Shown: positions 11,820-23,380 of the stretch, in pieces
How the letters are laid out: each line of letters starts with the position of its first letter
Position numbering within the stretch: position 1 is the stretch's first letter
NCBI RefSeq assembly: GCF_009727055.1
Contig: NC_052359.1
Span: 11,772,771 to 11,836,770, forward strand
DNA: 64,000 bases
Direction: 5' to 3'
Source of the DNA: Benincasa hispida
Taxonomy: Eukaryota; Streptophyta; Magnoliopsida; Cucurbitales; Cucurbitaceae
Notes under the pieces: generated by a model
Told to the model about the DNA's origin: nothing
The model's input: the letters and a program-made list of their open reading frames with translations, nothing else
The model's database searches: none
Position numbers and translations under genes: made by a program

Positions 11820-13560
11820 GATATACACTGTAGAACTGCGTTTAAGCAATTCTACTTCGCAGCATTGCAATGCTGCAATTGTAGCGTCGCAACATTGTAC
11901 CCTAATTTTATTTATTATTTTTTTTTTTTTAAGATTACCCTACTTAAACTAAAAATGAAAGACTAACATAAAATTTTAAAACTAATTTTAAAAACTAACC
12001 TAAAAAGGAAAAAAAAACTAGAAAATTAAAATTAAAAGAAAATTTTCACCTGGTTGCCTCCAAGAAGCATAAATTTTTAACGTTGGTTGCTCGAAGTGAA
12101 CTGTCCCCTGTCAAGGTACAAAGAAATTCTCGTATTTCTCTAGTCTTTTCTTGGATGAGTCGATATAGCCCGGTAAGGCTATAAGGTACCCATCTTATGA
12201 AAAGAACTAGACAGGTCAAAATTTGAATTTTTTAATTTTTTTCAAAAAAGGGAAAAAGAAAGAATCAGAAGACTCAAGCGACCCTAAAAAGTATAAATAA
12301 AGAAAAAAACTCAATTGACTCTGACCCAACTAACTCTTGAGGAAAAGTTTAGCAATATTTAAATATATGTGAGATGCCAGAGGAAAGAGAAGAACGAGGC
12401 TTAGTAGCCTCTAACTCTTTTACCTGAGACTCCTTAAAATAAAGTCTGGTCTCATACTTAACCTCACTAACTTGTTTTAAACATGGTGGAGGATCAACAT
12501 CTTCATCATCATCCGTCCAGGGGAATTCCTCAATAAGGTTAACTTTGGTGCCATAGGCGATGGGAAGCTCTGAATGATTCTCCAATGTCAGCAAAGAATG
12601 TGCGAGATGAGGAATACGATGGACCTCAACTGGCACGAGGGCTTGAGTCTCTAGGTGAGACTCAGTAGACTCCTGCTCACACTTAGAAAAATCATTAGCA
12701 AGTTCTCACATTAAAAAATCCAACATCTTACCTTGATCAGAAACTTGAGGAACCAGCTGCTCAATGGATGATCAATGTTAGTCACCCCGTTGCTCAGTTC
12801 GGTGCTTTCAGAAGATGGTTTCATCCAAGACTCTTCAAGTCTCCCAACAGATTCAGTAATCTGAGCAACGAGGTCACACAAATTCTAACTCAATTCTAGC
12901 TTCATGTTTGGAATAAAAGCTATCCTACTGGAAACTCAAGGGTTCTTGATGATGATAGAAAGTTCCCTAACCAAATATTCTAAAGAAATACCTATATTGG
13001 CAGAAGAAGATTGCGTCGATAATGGAATTTGGCTATGCATCGCCCAAGGAGGATAATATTTGCATTCAGGACCACGCGAAACCTGAATCTGTTCAATAGC
13101 CAAAAATTGAACAATAAAGGTTAGTTCAGATATTTGATTTCTAAGCTCATTAAATTCACTTACCTCTCGTCCTCTACGCTGGGTTGCATACTTCGCACGA
13201 AACGTATAATGGATATTCATATCATCTGCCATGAGAAAACAAGTAGACACAAGAAAAGAGAAATATTTTTGGGTATTTAAAGTTAACAGTCAATTTCAAC
13301 TAAAAGAGATAATGGCTTGCCATCCCCGACAACGACGCCATTTTGACAGAGCCACTTTTCGATGTCGTTTAATTCTCGAAAAGGACTACGAATCAAAAGA
13401 AATTTATAAAATCGAACCACTCCTATCACTACAAAAACATAGCAACTAGTAAGTATGGGGTCAAACCATAGAGAGGCACAAAATTAATTCCCTCTTAAGC
13501 TAAATTTGACTGTGAAAAAACAGTAAAAATGGGGTTTGGGGTTTTAATTAATTTGAGCTA
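11820..13560 (-). mobile_element. Reverse-strand Ty3-gypsy (Tat/Athila-like) relic without pol
   Basis: On the minus strand, an LTR end (about 13560-13341) leads to a primer-binding-like site at 13340-13323. Two open frames of gag-like position follow (13250-12936, with MADDMNIHYTFRAKY near its start; 12636-12349). A segment near 12110-12030 then reads ttggaggcaaccaggtg. In Tat/Athila elements a phrase of that kind marks the end of the coding region, so protease, reverse transcriptase and integrase appear deleted. The frames themselves match nothing I can name with certainty. A short GC-richer piece at 11820-11910 is unplaced. Confidence 0.45.
13323..13340 (-). other. Retroelement primer-binding-site-like sequence
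   Basis: The minus strand reads TGGCGTCGTTGTCGGGGA. This is close to the TGGCGCCGTTGCCGGGGA phrase that opens the internal region of many plant gypsy elements. It fixes the relic's orientation as reverse. Confidence 0.6.
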
Positions 13561-13686
13561 AGATTTGTCCTTACGGATGATTGTTCTCATTTTCCAACTC
13601 AAAATGCCACTCGAAACATTCGGAAGGCATATGAACGTTTGGTACGAACTTTCATATGAATGTTTGGCATATTCAGAACTCAAAAT

Positions 13687-13991
13687 GCCTCATTAATGAT
13701 AGACACATTCATCTCTGCCATATTAAAGTGGACCATCATGTTGAGAACGTATATCTTGGCAAGTCTTTCTGAAGTCTTGGCCAAGAAACATGAACCCATG
13801 ATCACTACCCGTGAGATCATGGAATCCCTGCAGAGAATGTTGGGACAACCATCCACTCAGCTCAAGCATGACGCTCTGAAATACATCTTCAATGTCTGTA
13901 TGCAAAAAGAGGCATCTGTTCGAGAACACGTTCTTAACATGATGGTCCACTTTAATATGGTGGAGATGAATGGGTCTGTCATTAATGAGGC
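13687..13991. repeat. 64-bp inverted duplication inside copia gag
   Basis: Bases 13687-13750 are the reverse complement of 13928-13991 with 5 mismatches in 64 by my alignment (about 92 percent). The spacer is 177 bp. The right copy is the native gag sequence, since it lies in the correct frame. The left copy is inserted antisense and breaks gag. A transcript could fold into a long hairpin. Confidence 0.85.
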
Positions 13992-14633
13992 TAGTTAGGT
14001 TAGCTTCATCCTGGAAAGTTTCCTACAGTTCCATAGCAATGCTGTTATGAATAGGATTGACTACAACCTGACCACCTTGCTTAACAAGCTACAGACTTTC
14101 AAATCCTTGATGAAATCCAAAGAATGGAAGGGTGAGGAAAATGTTGTCTCGTCCTCTAAGAAGTTCTACAGAAGTTCGGCCTTTGGAATTAAGTATGTGC
14201 CTTCTTCTTCTAGCACCAAAAAGTGGAAGAAGAAAAAAGGTGGAAAGAGAAAAGCTAACCCACCAATTGCTGCCCAAAAGGGCAAAAGGGACAAGGCTAC
14301 AAAGAGAATCTGTTTTCATTACAACCAAGAGGGACACTATAAGAGGAATTGCCTAAATACTTGGCAGAAAAGAAGAAGGCCAAGCAAGGTAAATATGATT
14401 TACTTGATTTGGAGACTTGTTTAGTGGAGAATGATGATTCAGCTTGGATAATAGATTCAAGCGTCAGTAACCATGTTTGTTCTTCATTTCATGGAATTAA
14501 TTCTTGGCAGCAACTAGAGACTGGGGAGATGACAATGCGTGTTGGAATTGAGAATATTGTCTCAGCTATGACAGTGGAAGGGCTTCGACTTTGCTTATAG
14601 AAATCTTATATTTTATTAGATAATGTATATGTG

Positions 14634-14638
14634 GTTCC
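14634..14638. repeat. Target-site duplication, left copy
   Basis: GTTCC directly before the TG of the solo LTR. The identical 5-mer follows its terminal CA at 16784-16788. Confidence 0.85.
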
Positions 14639-16783
14639 TGTTGGGATTGGTGCCCTAATTCTTCCATAGTCTCGTTGTTTTGTAAAGATACACATTGTTT
14701 AATGAATAAAATAAGTGTTATTTAATTCTGACATTTACTCATATCCAATAAACAAAGCTCCTTGGTTATCTTATGTGAACTTAAGCATGTATATGTAATA
14801 TACCAGTGGATCATGCCTTAAGTGATAACCTAAATAGGTTTATAGTATAAGGATTAAGGTGGGATACCTAATCCTAGTGACACTATGGATACGACCCACT
14901 TTGTAGAGGTTTGCAAGTGTTGTAAACTACTACAGATAGTAGATCTTGACCATTCATGTGGAGACTTGGAGCAGGGGTGTCCTATACAGAAAGTTTGTAT
15001 AAGATCTGGACCACGAGATGACTAGACTCTGTATATAACGACGTTGATACTAGACACTTACATCTCACCTAAACGACCATAGGTGACACGATCTCAATCT
15101 TGAGTGTTTTGGGAACTCCTACCTTTGAGGGCGATCCTTTGATTAGTATGGGTGAGAGTAGTAAGATTGTCAACTCAACATGTCTACCTTTTTGGGGATT
15201 TGTCTGATCTGAGAGCTGGGAACTCAATCTACAAGATGGAATTCACTCCTTTCCCGAAGTAGGGATAAGTAGAGAGATTTCTCCCTTAAGGGCTGATTCT
15301 AGGGCTTGAATATAATGGCCACAACTTCTCTTTGGAAGAGAAGACTCAGTCATAGTAGAACTATGACTTATGTTCATTAGAGGGATCAGTGGTACTTAAG
15401 GAGATAGATGTAACTACAGGGGCATAACGGTTATTGGTCCAGTTATACTTACGAGCGATCTGTGAAGGGTTGTCGCACTGCTCATTGGTTAAGATGGACA
15501 CATAATATATCTGTGGTAATGAGAGTTAAGCTGTCGATCTTTAGTAGAGTGCTTGACAGTTAACAGATGGTGGATTCCATGACTAAAGAGTTTAGTCAAT
15601 TATTCACGCACCGTTGGAGCTTCGAGCTACAGGTCCATGAGGTCCCCTTGGTAGCTCAATGGTTGAGGATCAGTTCTTGATGTTGATTTGAAATGTTCAA
15701 ATTGACAAGAGGTATTTTGAATATATATGACATAATCGGTTTGATGTATAAGATACATCTAGTGGAGGATTGATGTAAATGAGATTTACATTAAGTACCA
15801 TGGAATAGGAAAAGAATTTTGGTTTATATGTTTCATGAGATGAAATATTAAAACTATAGGTTATAAATATAGTATCATCAGTTGGTTATCATTTATATTT
15901 ATAATAATATTAATTATTGGATAATTAATTATTTTTCTTTAATAACCAAGTGAGTGGCTGGTTATTGAATTCATGGTAACCGTGAGTTTAAAAGGAAAAT
16001 GGTTTTCCTATTTTCAAAGTGAAGAGTATTTTACAAACGCTAAAAAGTTTCTTGAGTTTTCTCTCTCGCGCAAAAGAAACTCATAGAGTCGTCAAGTGAC
16101 GGCTAGGCGAGATAAACGATTGTGCAGTATTTACTAAATGATCGTATAGTTTTGCTAGACAGTCACTTGCCCAAAGTAAACGATCGTCTAGAGTCTGTAG
16201 GCGAAAGACCGGGCTAAACGATCGCATAGCTTTTGCTAGACGATCACTTAGCTTTATCTAAATGATTGGGCATCGACCTATACGATAGGTCTCCGCCATC
16301 TCCCACTTGCCCAGTCGTGTACGCGATCTATGTTTCCTCCTTCATCTGCCTCATACCAAGTTCGAATAGAGCCCACCCTCTGGATTCTCACACCAAGAAT
16401 ACCAAGGTAGCCTTATTGGTGGTGTCAGACTCAACTCGACACCATTGGGGATTTCTGGAGGCCGTTCGTGCTGCGTAGGAGTTCGTGACCTAGGCGATCG
16501 CTGAGGATGAGTGTGGTGTTCGTGCGGTGTTGCAGTCGTGTAGATCAAGCGTTTGAGGTTGCTGTTGTTCGAGCGGCAGTGCGCATCGGAGCGTGGAGAC
16601 GCATTTGTAAATGTTCATATAGTTTTCCCTTTGAGCATTTGTAGTTTTTCATGTTGTAATATATGTATGAATTGTATAACCACTTGTTTGAAGTCGACTG
16701 TAAATGTATTGTTTATTCATGTTTGTAATTTGGAATTATCTTTCTTCCACTGCTCATAGAAATCTCGCTTCCAATTTCCTTCA
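14639..16783 (+). mobile_element. Solo LTR (2145 bp) of a related copia family
   Basis: It begins TGTTGGGATTGGTGCCC and ends ATTTCCTTCA (TG...CA). A 5-bp duplication GTTCC flanks it on both sides. The host copia reading frame continues across the junctions once one duplication copy is left out (VYVV-P before, P-GLKMNPIF after). It resembles the copia B 3' LTR throughout but is clearly diverged. Examples are the shared passages around acctaatcctagtgacact and gacttacatttcacc-like text. The second motif cluster (16085-16290) lies inside it. Loss of the body by LTR-LTR recombination is the usual explanation for such a structure. Confidence 0.9.
16085..16290. repeat. Cluster 2 of the ATCGTNTAG(C) motif, inside the solo LTR
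   Basis: Variants gatcgtatag, gatcgtctag, gatcgcatag, gatcacttag and acgatagg recur within about 200 bp. Several carry a taaac prefix (taaacgatcg). Confidence 0.65.
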
Positions 16784-19675
16784 GTTCCAGGCTTGAAAAT
16801 GAACCCGATTTTTGTAAAATGCCTTCTAGAACAACAATACTCTTTAAATTTTCATGTAAATAAAGTGTTTATTTACAATAATGGAGTATATATTTGTTCT
16901 ACTAATCTCGAATATAATTTTTATGTGTTAAAACCGTTAGCAATTAAAGCTCTCATAAATATCAAATTTTTTAAAACTGCAATAACTCAAAATAAAAGAC
17001 AAAAAAGTTTCTTCTAAGGAAAATGCCCGTCTTTGGCACCTAACATTAAGACACATAAATCTCAATAGGATTGAGAGATTGGTCAAGAATGGACTTTTAA
17101 ATGAGTTAGAAGAAAATTCTTTACCTGTATATGAGTCATGCCTTGAAGGCAAAATGACTAAAAGATCTTTTACTGTAAAAGGTCACAGGGCCAAAGAACC
17201 ATTAAAACTTGTGCATTCAAATTTCTGTGGTCCGATGAATGTCAAGATAAGAGGATGGTTTGAATATTTCATCACTTTTACTTATGATTATTCTAGATAT
17301 GAGTATGTTTATTTAATGCAAAATAAGTCTGAAGTTTTTGAAAAGTTCAAAGAGTATAAGACTGAAGTTGAAAATGCATTAAATAAAACTATTAAAATAT
17401 TTCGATCTAATCGAGGTGGAGAGTATTTGGATCTTATACTCCAAAATTATTTGATAGAATATGAAATTGTATCCTAACTCTCAGCACCTGATACACCTCA
17501 GCATATTGGTGTATCAGAAAGGAGAAGTCAAACCCTCTTGGACATGGTTCGGTTTATGATGAGTTATGCTTCCTTACCTAACTCATTTTTGGGATATGCA
17601 TTACAGACTGCAACATACATTTTGAACTGCGTTCCTTCCAAGAGTGTTACTGGAACACCTTTGGAATTATGAAACAGTTGTAAAGGTAGTTTACATCATT
17701 TCAAGATTTAAGGTTGCCCAGCATATGTGCTTGAGGCAAATCCTAAGAAATTGGAACCTCGTTCAAAATTGTGCCTAGTTAACCCAAAGGAATGAGAGGT
17801 GGTTACTTCTATGATTCTAAAGAAAATAAAGTGTTTATGTTGACAAACACTACCTTTTTAGAAGAGGGCCACATAAGGGAGCATAAGCCTGTAGTAAGAT
17901 AATGTTGAGTGAACTTTCCAATGAAACTACTAAACCTTCAACAAGAGTTGTTGAAGAGCCCAACACCTCAACAAATGTTGTTGAAGTTGGCTCATCTAGA
18001 AGATCACATCCACCTCAAGTGTTAAGAGAGCCTCGATGTAGTGGGAGGGTTGCGAACCTACCTATTCATTATATGGGTTTAACAGAAACCCTGGCTATCG
18101 TAGTTAATGGAGATGTTGAGGATCCATTATCTTACAAGAAGGCAATGGAGGATGTTGACAAAGATGAATGAATCAAAGCTATGGATCTCTAAATGGAGTC
18201 TATGTACTTCAATTCATTTTGGGATCTTGTAGATCAACCTGATGGAATAAAACCTATAGATTGCAAGTGGATATACAAGAGAAAATAAGATGCTGATGGA
18301 AGGTGCAAACCTTCAAGGCTAGGCTTATGGCAAAGGGTTATACCCAAGTTGAGGGAGTCGACTATGAGGAGACTTTCTCACTTGTTGTCATGTTAAAGTC
18401 TATCCAGATACTTCTATCCATTGCCTCATATTATGACTATGAAATTTGGCAAATGGATATCAAGATTGCTTTAATCTTGAGGAGACCATTTATATGGAGC
18501 AGCCTGAGGGATTCATAACCTAAGGTCAAGAGCAAAAGGTTTGCAAGCTTAATCAGTCCATTTATGGATTGAAGCAAACTTCTCGATCTTGGAATATAAG
18601 ATTTGATACTGCAATCAAATCTTATAGCTTTGATCAGAATGTTGATGAGCCTTGCATTTACAGAAAAATCATCAACAGTTCAGTAGTTTTTCTTGTGTTG
18701 TATGTAGACAATATCCTACTCATTGGAAATGATGCAGGCATGTTGACTGAAATTAAGAATTGGTTGGCGACCCAATTCCAAATGAAAGATTTGGGAGAGG
18801 CGTAGTTTGTTTTGGACATTCAGATCTTTAGAGATCGAAAAAACAAAATGTTAGTCCTGTCTCAGGCATCGTACATTGATAAAATGCTTGTCAAGTTTTC
18901 AATGCAGAACTTCAAGAGGAGTTTACTTCTTTCAGTCATAGAGTTATTTTGTCTAAGGAATAGTGTCCTAAGACACCTTAAAAGGTTGAAGAAATGAGAC
19001 AGATCCCCTATGCATCGGCTGTTTGTAGCCTGATGTATGCGATGTTGTGTACTAAACCTAACATCTGCTATGTAGTGGTGATAGTCAGTAGATATCAGTC
19101 TAATCTAGGATTTGATCACTGGACCGGCATTAAGAACATCCTCAAGTATCTACGGAGAACGAGGGATTACATGCTTGTGTATGGTTCTAAGGATTTGATT
19201 CTTTCAGGATACACGAACTTTGATTTCCAAACTAATAAGGATTCTAGAAAATCCATATCAAGATAGTGTTCACTCTTAACAGAGGGGTTGTAGTCTAGAC
19301 ATGTCAAAGTCCATCACCCTTTATGTGATAATAGTGGTGTTGTGACTAATTTCCGAGAGCCTTGGAGTCACAAGCACGGGAAGTAGATAAAGTGAGATCA
19401 TCTCATCTGAGAGATTGTGCATCAAAGGGGCGTGATCGTCACGCAGATAGCTTCGAGAATAATGTTACTGATCTATTTATAAGGGCCCTCACAGCTAAGT
19501 TGTTTGAGGGTCACCTGCAGAGTATGGGTCTATGGGACAGGCCACATTTAGTTTAGGACAAGTGAGAGATTTTGTACTGAGCACGTATTATACCCTAATT
19601 TACTGTTTTGTGTACTTTTATATTAATGTGACTTTTATGATATACACCACACTAGCTTTAGGACAAGTGGGAGAT
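16784..19675 (+). pseudogene. Copia B integrase, reverse transcriptase and RNase H (broken)
   Basis: GAG-pre-integrase begins VPGLKMNPIF and LLEQQYSLNF. The integrase zinc region reads HLTLRHINLNR ... LPVYESCLEGKMTKRSF, with Tyr (17130-17132) in place of the first Cys of the CxxC pair. The first catalytic Asp is Asn (HSNFCGPM, 17220-17222) and the second is Asn (FRSNRGGEY, 17409-17411), while the Glu region GVSERR is kept. A Trp codon is a stop near 17669. Reverse transcriptase retains FKARLMAKGYTQVEGVDYEE, but its active site reads YVDN (18701-18712) instead of YVDD. The RNase H core is deleted near 19293 relative to element A. The tail LTAKLFEGHLQSMG ends near 19550. Confidence 0.82.
19661..19675 (+). 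other. Polypurine tract of copia B
   Basis: ggacaagtgggagat lies directly before the 3' LTR start TGTTGGGATTGATGCCC. Element A has the same arrangement. Confidence 0.7.
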
Positions 19676-21647
19676 TGTTGGGATTGATGCCCTAAATCTC
19701 GGTAGTTTTTAATTATAATATATAAATGATTTATTTATTTAATAAAATATGAGATATTTTATTCGACATTTAGTAACATTAACCCACAAAACCAATAAAC
19801 TAACATCCAAGGTTATCTTCTGAAGCTTAAACATGTATTTAGAGACCTACAAGTGGATTATGTTTAAATGATGACCTAAATGGTTTGTAGTAGACGGATA
19901 AGGTCGGATACCTTATCCTAGTGACACTACGAATACGATCTGCTTTGTAGATGTTACAATTATTATAAAGTGCTACAAATGATTTGATCCTGATAATTCA
20001 TGTGGAGACATGTGAGTATGGGTGTTTTATACAAAAGAGTTTGTATAAAACCAGACTATGAAATGAATAGTCTCTTTATATAACACTATTAACAGTAGAG
20101 ACTTACATTTCACCAAGCTGACCATAGGTGACATGACCTGAATCCTGAGTTTAAGTTGTAAACTTCTACCTACGAAGGCGGTCCTTTGATTTGTATGAGT
20201 GAGAGTGTCCAGATCGCCGATTCAATAAGCCTACCATTTTTGGGATTCTTCTGATTGGGGAGCTAGGAACACAACTACAGAAGAATGAGTTCACTTCTTG
20301 GTAAGTAGATAAATTGCTCCTTTAAAGGCTAATTCTGGGGCTTGAACAATGTGGTGCCACACCCTCTTTTGGCCCGAGAAAGGTTTGGTCATAGTTGGAC
20401 TATGACTTATTATTCATTAAAGAGATCATTGGTACTTAAGAAGTTAGATGTAACTACAGGGGCAAAACAATAATTTTGGCCCAGTTGTACTTACGAGCAA
20501 CTTTTGAAAGGTCATCACACTGTTGGCTGGTTATATCTAATGGATAAAGAAATATATCTGTAGTATGAAGAGTGCAGTTGTCGGTCTTTAGTGGAGTGAC
20601 TAGAAGTTAATGGATGTTGAGTAATTTAACTACAAGAGTTTAATTAATTATTCAAATATCATTGGAGTTTCAATCTACAGGTCCATAAGGTCCCTTCGGT
20701 AGCTCAACTGGGATAATTGAGAATCAAATTAATTTTTGGTTAATTTGAATTGTTCAAATTATTTATATATGATATAATTTATGTAAATTAATTGTATATG
20801 ATATAATTTATTTAAATTAATTATATATGATATAATTTATATAATGTATTTGATTTATAAAATAAAGTTTTTTTTAGAGAAATTAAATATTTGGATATGA
20901 TTCAAATATTAATTATGTGAATTGGATTCATATAATTAAAATTTAATATAAATTTGCTTTATATAAAAACCATGATTAATTGAGAGATTCTTCAAACATT
21001 AGGTTATATTATATTATATGATATGATAATATAAACCACAGATTATAAATGTTATATTAGATATGATATTTAATATAAAGTATATTATATGATAAGTTAG
21101 TTACATATAATTACATTATATTTTTATTAAATTAAAAATATTTTAATTTAATTTCAAAATAAAATTGGAGGGAGCTATGTAACTCCCTCCACATATCTCT
21201 CTTAAAAATGATCGTGGAATGTGGGGTGGTTAGGAGATTTTGTGTTTTTTCAAATTAACACATAACATTTTTTGCTTCTCCCAATAATTTCCTCTATAGT
21301 AAAAACTTGTTCTCTCCCTCGTTTCCCAAAATTAATACAGAGCCCACAAAATTCTTGTGGATTTTCAACCAAAGGATAATACCTTGGTAATTTTGTAGTA
21401 GTGGCCATCTTGGATTGTTACGTTCTTGGGAGTTTTTTCGAATTGTTCATGATCGATTGATGAGGAGATTCATGAAGAAGTTATTCTTCAAGGGTAAGTC
21501 AAATTGTAACCTTTCTCCTAATTCTTTTCAATTTGCATGTTGTAAAATTTCTGTAATTTGCATAATTGTTGTTTTGTAAATTTTATTCTGTAAAAATTGT
21601 GAATTGGGAACGATCCCACTTTCACAGTGGACCTCACGGTTCTTTCA
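19676..21647 (+). mobile_element. Copia B 3' LTR (about 1972 bp)
   Basis: It starts TGTTGGGATTGATGCCC after the polypurine tract and ends ...GGTTCTTTCA, matching the end style of the solo LTR (...TTCCTTCA). Its middle (20750-21150) is very AT-rich with repeated atatgatataatttat phrases. The 3' end is assigned by comparison with the solo LTR and may be off by a few bases. Confidence 0.7.
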
Positions 21648-22747
21648 GATCGCATGATCCATGCTTGTTAATGATAAAGTTATTTATAAGTTTAGAATGT
21701 GTTTTCCGTAAGCCTAAGCCCATGTTATAAGCATACTTGATGTTACAAGGCACTATGCAATGATATACAATTTATGAATTATGATCAGCTCAAATGAGTA
21801 TTATGTTTCATGTTCATTAAATGTTTTCAATGTTTGCGCCTTGTATGAACCCTACTCCAATGTTGATACTAAAGGTATGGTAAGATACCCAGATTTCAGT
21901 TATGTTAGGGATCCTTGACATCAAAGGTATAGTAAGGTGGTCAAGACCCAATCCAGCTCTACGTGCACATATGACTTATGTTATTGAAGTTTATGGGATT
22001 GAGCAAAAGGGCTCTCTCTCAACTCAGGCTGGGAGGTGATTGAGCAAAAGGGCTCTCGCTACAATCTAGGCTAACGTAGTAGGAATTGAGAAAAAAAGGC
22101 TCCCCCATGTTCAGAAAGTGGAGTAGTGGCATATTACAGTATGATACTGATAAGCTTTATTTCAGGATTTTTATTTGATTTCATTTTATGTTTTCTAGCA
22201 ATAATTTCTAAACCCTGATTATGATCATGTAAATGTTTATGAAAGCATGTTTATGTTATTTATGAACGAAAGTATGTTTACTTAAATAGTCACTCACTGA
22301 GTATTTTAAGCTCACGTTTTTAAATGTTTTCCTCCCCAGGTAGTGGTCGACGTCCCGAAGCCGAATAGATATGTCAGTCAGTCACTATTCAAGAAGTTGA
22401 AACTCAGATGGTTCACCATATCTGTTTAACTCTGAGTTTTTCTGTACATGTCATGGGGTTCAGGGTAGGATTTGAGTTAAGGGTTGTAAATATAAACATT
22501 TAATATCATTATGGTTGTTATGTAAATAAATGTGAATTTATGTGGATGGTAGCACCTAAGTTAATAAGTTGGTGTGGAAGTTATATATATACTGAATATA
22601 AGATATGAACTGTATATCAGGTTAAGAGGTGCTCAGGAACAGGATTATAGGGGTTATGTTGGGCAATAGTTGTTATAAGAGGGTTAACAATTGTTGTCTT
22701 CACATTTTTTCTCGAATTAAGATGGTAATCTGGAAAGGGATGTAACA
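21648..22747 (+). mobile_element. Ty3-gypsy (chromovirus/Tekay-type) LTR relic
   Basis: The passage gtcactcactgagtatttta, then agctcacg and ccccaggtagtggtcgacg (about 22280-22355), is typical of the R/U5 end of plant Del/Tekay gypsy LTRs. The block ends gggatgtaaca at 22747, right where the next element's inverted repeat begins. Its left border abuts the copia B LTR, so the LTR is probably incomplete. No gypsy coding sequence is attached. Confidence 0.45.
21995..22110. repeat. Three imperfect tandem units of about 41-46 bp
   Basis: The phrase attgagcaaaagggctctc starts at 21998 and 22039, with a decayed third copy at 22085 (attgagaaaaaaaggctccc). It lies inside the gypsy LTR relic. Confidence 0.7.
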
Positions 22748-23380
22748 CATGCACCGGTGAAATGTCAAGAAATTGCTTTTGTTGGAGATTTTGTAAGGGT
22801 TTTCAAGATTTCCCAAGACCCTGAGTGCAGAACTATATAATTCTGAAGTCCCATAATTCTCGACAAATGAAAAACGTTGCTACATCAATCAAAATCAATT
22901 TCTCATTCTTATGAAGGAACCTTGCATCCACCTTTTTGGCCCAATGAACATCTAAGTTGACCAATGTGAAACCGATCTCTAGCCTCCAACCACCAAAAAA
23001 AGTTTAAACAAAACACGACATAGGGGACTGTGTCCCTCACGAGGGCATTATCTTATCATTCCAACAATGTCAAAAATAAACCAAAGTTTTAATAGATGCG
23101 AAATTTTTTTAAACCATTTCTTCTGAATACTTGGTTAGATTAGAAATAAGTTCATCTTCCCATGTATATTTTAGTGTGTTTAAATGAAAATGAGCATCCA
23201 AAATCTTTTGAAAACATATTTCACTTATTATGCTCTTTAGAAGCGTTTAGATATCCTATCAAAACTTCTAAGATTTCATTTTCATATGATAAAATGTTTG
23301 CCTCCATGCAAATGTAGGTGTACATATTTCTCTCATTTTCTGCTGAGGACTTTACTTTCTCCAACAGTTATGGCTTCGGT

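Larger units (their letters stand above)
13555..14638 (+). pseudogene. Copia B gag, zinc knuckle and protease start (broken)
   Basis: Readable copia gag pieces are PTQNATRNIRKAYERL near 13598-13645 and YILASLSEVLAKKHEPMITT from about 13749. SVREHVLNMMVHFN, a stop at 13996 (TAG in place of a Gln codon of the family) and VSFILESFLQFHSNAV follow. The CCHC knuckle reads CFHYNQEGHYKRNC from 14311. Its second Cys is Tyr (14320-14322), and a one-base deletion follows it. The protease active site reads WIIDSS (14445-14462) where the family has D-S/T-G. The sequence VYVVP then runs into the inserted LTR at 14639. A 64-bp inverted duplication disrupts the front part. Confidence 0.75.
13555..21647 (+). 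mobile_element. Copia element B: decayed Ty1-copia retrotransposon, split by a solo LTR
   Basis: Gag, zinc knuckle and protease start lie at 13555-14638. Integrase, reverse transcriptase and RNase H lie at 16784-19560, a polypurine tract at 19661-19675 and a 3' LTR at 19676-21647. A foreign solo LTR (14639-16783) interrupts it. The 5' LTR and the start of gag are missing, cut at the border with the reverse gypsy relic. Every enzymatic core shows stop codons, frameshifts or a changed key residue, so the copy is dead. It shares its LTR style with element A and with the solo LTR. Confidence 0.8.

Noticed and set aside
13723..14337. Minus-strand open frames opposite copia gag
   Set aside because: They are antisense shadows. 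One of them spans the inverted duplication, which explains its length.
22748..22760. 9-bp target duplication for the inverted-repeat element
   Set aside because: The flanks (gatgtaaca on the left, cccctcatg on the right) do not match, so no duplication is claimed.
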